In this document: positions 59,447 through 64,000 of the stretch, one piece after another
Numbering within the stretch: position 1 is the stretch's first letter
Layout of the letters: every line of letters starts with the position of its first letter
Program-made: the position numbers and the translations under genes
Origin: JBGCDD01 sp045105075
GTDB taxonomy: Bacteria; Pseudomonadota; Alphaproteobacteria; Rhodobacterales; Rhodobacteraceae
Reading direction: 5' to 3'
Assembly (NCBI GenBank): GCA_045105075.1
Contig: JBGCDD010000002.1
Span: 1-64,000 of the forward strand
Length of the DNA: 64,000 nt
The notes under the pieces: model-generated
Seen by the model: the letters and a program-made list of their open reading frames with translations, nothing else
Told to the model about the DNA's origin: nothing
Database searches by the model: none

Positions 59447-60162
59447 TGCTGGACTGGCTGCTTGCGCCTATGGACGCCGCGCGCGCGCACGGCGTGGGTT
59501 GGCATCTGTCCTGGCACGCCCGGATCATGGTGCTGGCCTGGGGTGTGATGGTGCCTTTTGGCATCTTTGTGGCGCGGTATTTCAAAGTCGCCCCGGGGCA
59601 AGATTGGCCTCGCAAGCTGGACAGTCGGTTCTGGTGGAACACCCATCGGGTCTGCCAATACGGTGCTTGCGCGCTGATGGTTGTGGGGCTGACGCTGATC
59701 CTGAATGCGCCGCCTGTGGGCTCGACCGGTCCGCATGTTTATCTGGGTTGGAGCGTGCTGGCCTTGGCTCTGGTGCAAATCACCGGCGGTCTGCTGCGTG
59801 GCACCAAAGGCGGGCCGACCGAACCGGCGAGCGATGGCAGCTTGCACGGCGATCACTTTGATATGACACCGCGCCGGTTGTGGTTTGAATATGTGCACAA
59901 AACAGCCGGCTATGCCGCGCTTGCGCTGTCTGGCGCGACCATCCTGTCGGGGCTGTGGCAGGCCAACGGGCCAAACTGGATGTGGCTGGCGTTGATGGGC
60001 TGGTGGGGCGGATTGATCGCCGCGTCTGTGCGGCTCCAGCGGCGCGGCATGGCGATTGACACTTACCAAGCAATCTGGGGCCCCGACCCTTCGCTGCCCG
60101 GCAATCAGCGCGCGCCCATCGGCCTTGGGATCACGCGCCATCCGCCTCAGGCGGGGGAATAA
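59446..60162 (+). CDS. Cytochrome b561-like membrane protein
   Basis: A 238-residue protein with five or so membrane helices. Four histidines, one near the start of each helix (His24, His67, His97, His151), match the bis-histidyl heme positions of the cytochrome b561/DOMON-linked family. The rest includes LSWHARIMVLAWGVMVPFGIFVARYF and HVYLGWSVLALALVQITGG. Such proteins pass electrons across the membrane. It starts within the stop codon of the permease gene, so it is part of that operon, an unusual companion for a sugar importer. It converges on the next gene with a 16-base overlap. Confidence 0.75.
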   Translation: MLDWLLAPMDAARAHGVGWHLSWHARIMVLAWGVMVPFGIFVARYFKVAPGQDWPRKLDSRFWWNTHRVCQYGACALMVVGLTLILNAPPVGSTGPHVYLGWSVLALALVQITGGLLRGTKGGPTEPASDGSLHGDHFDMTPRRLWFEYVHKTAGYAALALSGATILSGLWQANGPNWMWLALMGWWGGLIAASVRLQRRGMAIDTYQAIWGPDPSLPGNQRAPIGLGITRHPPQAGE

Positions 60163-60482
60163 CTGTTCAGCTCGGTCACGTGGTGGTGAATGCGCCCGTC
60201 GAAGTGTTCAGCCACGATTTCACCTGTCACATCACGGGATTCAGCGCGAAAAGGCGATTCCAGAGCGGAGTCCATCGCCGCCTGATCCGCATAGGTGATA
60301 GCCAGCATCAGCGGAAACTCCGGCGCGCCTTCGTCGCGGTCATCGCCGAACATCACATCAACCTTGCTGGCGCCGGGGAACTGACGCCACAGCGGCACCA
60401 GACGGTCTTTGACGGCGGCGCGAAAGGCGTCTTGGTGGCCGGGTTTTACAGCGCCTTCAAACAGGGCAAAGCGGGTGATCAT
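60147..60482 (-). CDS. Small Dabb/EthD-like alpha-beta barrel protein
   Basis: A 111-residue protein resembling the dimeric alpha/beta-barrel (ferredoxin-like) families such as Dabb and EthD: MITRFALFEGAVKPGHQDAFRAAVKDRLVPLWRQFPGASKVDV. A cluster of three histidines (IHHHV) lies near the C-terminus. The function is unknown; relatives act as stress proteins or as small-molecule cofactors/oxygenases. It overlaps the preceding dehydrogenase by four bases, hence the same operon, probably in the same pathway. Confidence 0.6.
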   Translation of the reverse strand: MITRFALFEGAVKPGHQDAFRAAVKDRLVPLWRQFPGASKVDVMFGDDRDEGAPEFPLMLAITYADQAAMDSALESPFRAESRDVTGEIVAEHFDGRIHHHVTELNSYSPA

Positions 60483-61366
60483 GAGGGTTTCTCCAGTGTG
60501 ATGCCTTGAAAATATTCCATCAGCGCGGCTTGATCTTCACCGCCCAGACCAGCGGCGGTCAGCATGCGGTGCACTTCGGCGCATACGGCCGTCATCGGCA
60601 TGGCGGTGTTGGTGGCACGCGCCAGATCCTGCGCGCCGTTCAGATCCTTGACCATGTTGTCGATACGGCCCGTGCGCCGGTAATCCTTGGCCACAAAACG
60701 CGGCATGTATTCCTGAAGCAACGCTGAGTCAGCCCGCCCGCCTTTCAGCGCCTGCGGGATTTTGGCAGCGTCCACCCCGGCATCCAGCGCCAGCTGAGTC
60801 GCCTCGGCCACGGCGAGAAAGCCCAGACCACACAGCACCTGATTGATCAGCTTGGTGGTCTGGCCTGCGCCGGCAGGGCCCATATGGGTGTAATTCGCGC
60901 TGACATGCTGCAAAGCTATGTGCGCGTCGGCAACGTCTTGTTCGGCGCCCCCGGCCATCAGCGTCAATTCTCCGGTGGCGGCTTTGGGGGCACCGCCTGA
61001 CAGCGGACTATCGACCCAGCGCAGGCCCTGATCGGTGGCGCGTTTGGCCAAGGCCCGGGTGGCTTCGGGATCGATCGAGGACATATCGATGATCAAGGTG
61101 CCTGGGGCCGCGCCGGCAGCCGCACCTTCAGGGCCAAACACCGCAGCTTCGACAATGTGGGGCGCGTTCAGGCTGGTGATGATGTGGCTGGCGCCTGTCG
61201 CAGCATCTGCCGCACTGGTCGCCGCGCGCGCGCCTTTGGCGACCAAAACGGCCACAGCGTCGGGGTTCAGATCGAAGACGGCCAGGTTTTGGCCGGTGTC
61301 CAGCAGGCGAGCACCGATGGCGCCGCCCATGGCTCCGGCGCCGATGAGGGCAAGGTTCAGGGTCAT
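60479..61366 (-). CDS. Beta-hydroxyacid dehydrogenase (GarR/3-HIBADH family)
   Basis: A 295-residue NAD(P)-dependent dehydrogenase. The Rossmann motif GAGAMGGAIG is at residues 9-18, the substrate loop DSPLSGGAPKAATGELTLM is typical, and the catalytic Lys lies in GAGQTTKLINQ. Members include tartronate semialdehyde reductase (GarR) and 3-hydroxyisobutyrate dehydrogenase; context favours a sugar-acid breakdown intermediate. It precedes the Dabb-like gene and lies 12 bases after the idnO-like gene. Confidence 0.88.
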   Translation of the reverse strand: MTLNLALIGAGAMGGAIGARLLDTGQNLAVFDLNPDAVAVLVAKGARAATSAADAATGASHIITSLNAPHIVEAAVFGPEGAAAGAAPGTLIIDMSSIDPEATRALAKRATDQGLRWVDSPLSGGAPKAATGELTLMAGGAEQDVADAHIALQHVSANYTHMGPAGAGQTTKLINQVLCGLGFLAVAEATQLALDAGVDAAKIPQALKGGRADSALLQEYMPRFVAKDYRRTGRIDNMVKDLNGAQDLARATNTAMPMTAVCAEVHRMLTAAGLGGEDQAALMEYFQGITLEKPS

Positions 61367-61378
61367 CCGACTTGCTCC

Positions 61379-62152
61379 TTACAAAGACGCGGTGATGCCG
61401 CCGTCGACATAAAGCGTGTGGCCATTCACAAAGCTGGATCCCGGCGACGACAGGAAGACTGCCGCCCCGACCAGTTCGTCGACATTGCCCCAACGCCCGG
61501 CGGGAGTGCGTTTTTCCAGCCACGCGGAAAATTCGGGATCTGCGACAAGGGCAGCGTTCAAAGGCGTGTCGAAATAGCCCGGCGCGATGGCGTTGCAGTT
61601 CAGCCCGTACTTGGCCCAATCGGTGGCCATGCCTTTGGTCAGATTGGCCACAGCGCCTTTGGTGGCGGTGTAGGGCGCGATGCCGGGGCGGGCCAAAGCG
61701 GTCTGGACCGAAGCGATATTGATCATCTTGCCCGCCTTGCGCGCGATCATGTGGCGCGCGACGGCCTGACCCACGTGGAACACGCTGGCGACATTGGTCT
61801 GCAACAGACGCTCAAACGCGTCGGCTGGGAAATTCTCCAACTCGGTGCGGTGCTGCATGCCGGCGTTGTTGATCAGGATGTTGATCGGACCGGTATCGGC
61901 CTCGAACGTATCAACGGCAAGCCGCACCCCGTCATGATCGGTGGCATCAAACTGCAACATGTGAACGGCGAAACCCTCGGCGTGCAGCGCGGCGGCGGCG
62001 GCGTCGAGCTTGGCGCGATCACGCCCGTTCAACACAATTTCGGCCCCCGCCTGCGCCAGTCCGCGCGCCAATGCAAAGCCAATGCCCTGCGATGATCCGG
62101 TGATCAGGGCGCGTTGCCCCGTCAGGTCAAACAATGCGTTACCTGTTGCCAT
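61379..62152 (-). CDS. idnO: IdnO-like gluconate 5-dehydrogenase (SDR)
   Basis: A 257-residue classical SDR. The cofactor motif TGSSQGIG is near the N-terminus, NNAG follows (ILINNAGMQHRTE), and the active site has IASVQT and YTATKGA (YxxxK). The sequence, in particular LTGQRALITGSSQGIGFALARGL and INNAGMQHRTELENFP, is typical of IdnO, which interconverts 5-ketogluconate and gluconate. It is the first gene of a minus-strand unit, divergent from the idnD-like gene and sharing an operator with it. Related SDRs with other sugar-acid substrates cannot be excluded. Confidence 0.82.
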   Translation of the reverse strand: MATGNALFDLTGQRALITGSSQGIGFALARGLAQAGAEIVLNGRDRAKLDAAAAALHAEGFAVHMLQFDATDHDGVRLAVDTFEADTGPINILINNAGMQHRTELENFPADAFERLLQTNVASVFHVGQAVARHMIARKAGKMINIASVQTALARPGIAPYTATKGAVANLTKGMATDWAKYGLNCNAIAPGYFDTPLNAALVADPEFSAWLEKRTPAGRWGNVDELVGAAVFLSSPGSSFVNGHTLYVDGGITASL

Positions 62153-62198
62153 GATGCTCCCCCTAATTAGCGCTCGACAGCTGTTCTGGCTCCGCTTA

Positions 62199-62212
62199 TG
62201 TTAACGATAACA
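62199..62212. promoter_or_regulatory. Putative LacI-type operator between idnO and idnD
   Basis: TGTTAACGATAACA lies midway between the divergent starts (62152 and 62244). Core GTTAACGATAAC is identical to the site at 63.7 kb and fits GTTA[AT]CG[AC]TAAC. A bound repressor could control both genes. Confidence 0.7.
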
Positions 62213-62243
62213 TTTATTGTCAAGAGCCGCACAGAAGGTCGCC

Positions 62244-63275
62244 ATGAAATCCATCGTTATCCACGCCGCCAAAGACCTGCGCATCGAACAGCGCGAGGTC
62301 GCCAAACCCGGACCCGGAGAGGTGCGCATCGCGATGGCGGCGGGCGGCATTTGCGGATCGGATCTGCACTATTACAACCACGGCGGGTTTGGCGCGATCA
62401 CGTTGCGCGAACCGATGGTGTTGGGGCACGAAGTGTCGGGCCATGTGGCGGAACTGGGCGAGGGCGTAACAGAATTGCGCGTGGGTCAACTGGTGGCGGT
62501 GTCGCCGTCGCGGCCCTGTTACGATTGCCGGTTTTGCCATGAAGGGGCGCACAACCATTGTCTGAACATGCGGTTTTACGGCTCGGCGATGCCATTTCCG
62601 CATATTCAGGGCGCGTTCCAGCAGGAATTGATTGCCGATGTGGCGCAATGTGCCCCCGCTGATGGGCTGAGCCCGGGCGAGGCTGCGATGGGCGAACCGC
62701 TGGCGGTGTGTTTGCACGCCACGCGACAGGCGGGCGAGATGCTGGGCAAGACCGTGCTGGTCACCGGCTGCGGACCCATTGGCATGCTGTCGATCCTGGC
62801 CGCAAGGCGCGCCGGGGCCGGGCGGATCATCGCCACCGATATTTCTGACTTTACGCTGGATCTGGCGCGCAAGATTGGCGCGGATGACGTGGTTAACATG
62901 GCATCGAACCCCGACGGTTTGGCACAGTTTGAGGCCGACAAGGGCCAGTTCGATGTGCTTTACGAATGTTCGGGCGTGGCGGCGGCTTTGGCCGGAGCGG
63001 TGCCGGCCATGCGCCCCGGCGGCGTGATCGTGCAACTGGGGCTGGGCGGCGATATGAGCCTGCCGATGATGGCGATCACGGCCAAAGAACTGAGTTTGCG
63101 CGGCTCGTTCCGGTTCCATTCGGAATTCTTCACCGGCGTGTCCCTGATGCAAAAAGGGCTGATCGACGTCAAACCTTTGATCACGCACACTTTGGGCATC
63201 GATGACGCAGTGAAAGCGTTTGATCTGGCCGGGGATCGCAGTCAGGCGGTCAAGGCACAGATCGCGTTTGCCTAA
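62244..63275 (+). CDS. idnD: L-idonate 5-dehydrogenase-like zinc alcohol dehydrogenase
   Basis: A 343-residue medium-chain zinc dehydrogenase. The catalytic zinc site has CGSDLHYYNHGG (Cys) and GHEVSGHV (His-Glu). The structural zinc site has the four Cys in CYDCRFCHEGAHNHC. The cofactor-binding stretch GCGPIGMLSILAARRAGA follows. The N-terminus SIVIHAAKDLRIEQREVA and LHYYNHGG match IdnD, which oxidises L-idonate to 5-ketogluconate. AAGG supports the ATG at 62244; a TTG further upstream lies over the operator side. It converges on the GlcG-like gene by four bases. Confidence 0.85.
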   Translation: MKSIVIHAAKDLRIEQREVAKPGPGEVRIAMAAGGICGSDLHYYNHGGFGAITLREPMVLGHEVSGHVAELGEGVTELRVGQLVAVSPSRPCYDCRFCHEGAHNHCLNMRFYGSAMPFPHIQGAFQQELIADVAQCAPADGLSPGEAAMGEPLAVCLHATRQAGEMLGKTVLVTGCGPIGMLSILAARRAGAGRIIATDISDFTLDLARKIGADDVVNMASNPDGLAQFEADKGQFDVLYECSGVAAALAGAVPAMRPGGVIVQLGLGGDMSLPMMAITAKELSLRGSFRFHSEFFTGVSLMQKGLIDVKPLITHTLGIDDAVKAFDLAGDRSQAVKAQIAFA

Positions 63276-63688
63276 ACTTCGGCCCCGATGGCGTGCAGCG
63301 CGGCTTGGGCCACCGCCACGTCCTGCTCGGGCGTGCCTGATCCGATACCGATGCCGCCCAGACAGGCGCCGTTCAGAATGATCGGCAAACCGCCGGGCAG
63401 ACCGGTCATGCAGCCTTCGGTCGCCATGCCAATGGCCGCGCGCACGTGGTCGGGGATCACGCTGGAGGGCGCGCGGATCGACGCCGCTGTCAACGCTTTG
63501 GCCCGTGCGCTTTTGCGGCTTAGGAACTTGGCCCCGGTCATGCGCAATTCGCCGAGCAGTTCACCGCTGGCATCCACGATCACAATGCACTGAGGTTGGG
63601 CCTGCGCGGTGGCCTCTTCGACCGCCGCGGCCAGCATCGACAACACCGCCAGATGCGTGAGATTTTCGGTGGTTTCAGTAAAGGACAT
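63272..63688 (-). CDS. GlcG/HbpS-like protein
   Basis: A 138-residue protein of the GlcG/HbpS heme-binding-like fold: CIVIVDASGELLGELRMTGAKFLSRKSARAKALTAASI and TGLPGGLPIILNGACLGGIGIGSGTPEQDVAVA are the family's two conserved parts. Members are found beside glycolate, polyol and sugar-acid genes; the role is unsettled. GAGGTGAAT supports the ATG at 63688. It is divergent from the gluconolactonase-like gene with an operator between. Confidence 0.82.
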   Translation of the reverse strand: MSFTETTENLTHLAVLSMLAAAVEEATAQAQPQCIVIVDASGELLGELRMTGAKFLSRKSARAKALTAASIRAPSSVIPDHVRAAIGMATEGCMTGLPGGLPIILNGACLGGIGIGSGTPEQDVAVAQAALHAIGAEV

Positions 63689-63717
63689 ATTCACCTCTTC
63701 GCAGCGTGGGGGAGTTT

Positions 63718-63733
63718 GTGTTAACGATAACAC
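63718..63733. promoter_or_regulatory. Putative LacI-type operator between glcG and gluconolactonase genes
   Basis: GTGTTAACGATAACAC: perfectly inverted half-sites GTGTTA and TAACAC around ACGA. It sits between the divergent starts 63688 and 63769, and its core is identical to the site at 62.2 kb. Confidence 0.7.
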
Positions 63734-63768
63734 TATTGCCCCAGATCACCCCTGCAGGAAAGAGCGAC

Positions 63769-64000
63769 ATGTCATTTTTCGAAGCCATCGACCCCGTTTT
63801 CAACACCTATGTGCTGGGCAATGCGCCGGTCAAACAGCTGGCCACCGGGTTTGACTGGGTCGAAGGGCCGGTCTGGTTTGGCGATGCCGACTGTCTGCTG
63901 TTTTCCGACATTCCCAACAATCGTATCCTGCGCTGGACGCCGGATGCGGGGATCTCGACCTATCGCGCGCCGTCCAATTTCGCCAATGGGCACACCCGCG
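63769..64000 (+). CDS. SMP-30/gluconolactonase family protein, N-terminal part
   Basis: Only the first 77 codons are in the window. MSFFEAIDPVFNTYVLGNAP, then LATGFDWVEGPVWFGDADCLLFSDIPNNRILRW is the SMP-30/gluconolactonase N-terminus, with the metal-binding Glu in EGPVW. These enzymes hydrolyse aldonolactones to sugar acids, upstream of the idonate/gluconate dehydrogenases. AGGAAAGA precedes the ATG. The rest lies beyond 64000. Confidence 0.85.
   Translation, partial: MSFFEAIDPVFNTYVLGNAPVKQLATGFDWVEGPVWFGDADCLLFSDIPNNRILRWTPDAGISTYRAPSNFANGHTR

Noticed and set aside
1..64000. tRNA or rRNA genes, riboswitches
   Set aside because: I scanned the spacers for cloverleaf-like or known riboswitch signatures by eye and saw none; a covariance-model search would be needed to be sure.

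Overview
The window looks like chromosomal DNA of a marine alphaproteobacterium of the Rhodobacteraceae (Roseobacter group). I infer this from gene content and order: CcrM next to RNase HII, FtsK next to LolA, Trm112 / Lon-N domain / CnoX, DUF3576-leuS-lptE-holA, pmbA / IMPase / DUF4170 / WaaA-like / lpxK, mutY divergent from DciA-DsbA, a CenR-type regulator and a Porin_4-type porin. No rRNA, tRNA or CRISPR array was recognised.

Left edge (1-6 kb): the C-terminal end of an IS3-family transposase and its probable terminal repeat, then a visibly AT-richer block. The block holds a GT4 glycosyltransferase, a HAD-IIB phosphoglycerate-sugar phosphatase, a GT81-like glucosyl-3-phosphoglycerate synthase and, converging on them, a GH13_18 sugar phosphorylase. 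I read the last three as a glucosylglycerate (compatible solute) synthesis and phosphorolysis module, possibly acquired by transfer.

Core housekeeping (6.3-49.4 kb): gamma-glutamyltransferase, HspQ, a lytic-transglycosylase-like lipoprotein, LolA, FtsK, a DapC-like aminotransferase, an amidase, a UbiH-family hydroxylase, Trm112, a Lon-N protein, CnoX, exonuclease III, CenR-like regulator, RibA, an L,D-transpeptidase-fold protein, YggS, porin, LeuRS, LptE, HolA, a GST, an MscS channel with a flavoprotein, an enoyl-CoA hydratase/SDR pair, DUF2125, PmbA, an IMPase, DUF4170, WaaA-like, LpxK, a CoA transferase, DsbA, DciA, MutY, an AlkB-type monooxygenase, a membrane adenylate cyclase, DUF1304, CcrM and RNase HII. 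Many neighbours overlap by 1-4 bases, as in tightly packed operons. Several clear intrinsic terminators separate the units.

Signalling patch (49.4-52.7 kb): two small secreted proteins, a two-TM protein with a cytoplasmic winged-helix domain, and a DUF427-class III cyclase fusion. I cannot assign a known system to it.

Sugar-acid region (52.7 kb to the right edge): two GntR/IdnR-like LacI regulators, a CUT1-type ABC importer, a cytochrome b561-like membrane protein, a Dabb/EthD-like protein, a beta-hydroxyacid dehydrogenase, IdnO-like and IdnD-like dehydrogenases, a GlcG-like protein and the start of an SMP-30/gluconolactonase. Four palindromes fitting GTTA[AT]CG[AC]TAAC sit in front of the regulator gene and in the three divergent promoter regions, which argues for one regulon. 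The substrate-binding protein of the importer appears to have lost its last 12-13 residues to an in-frame TAG.
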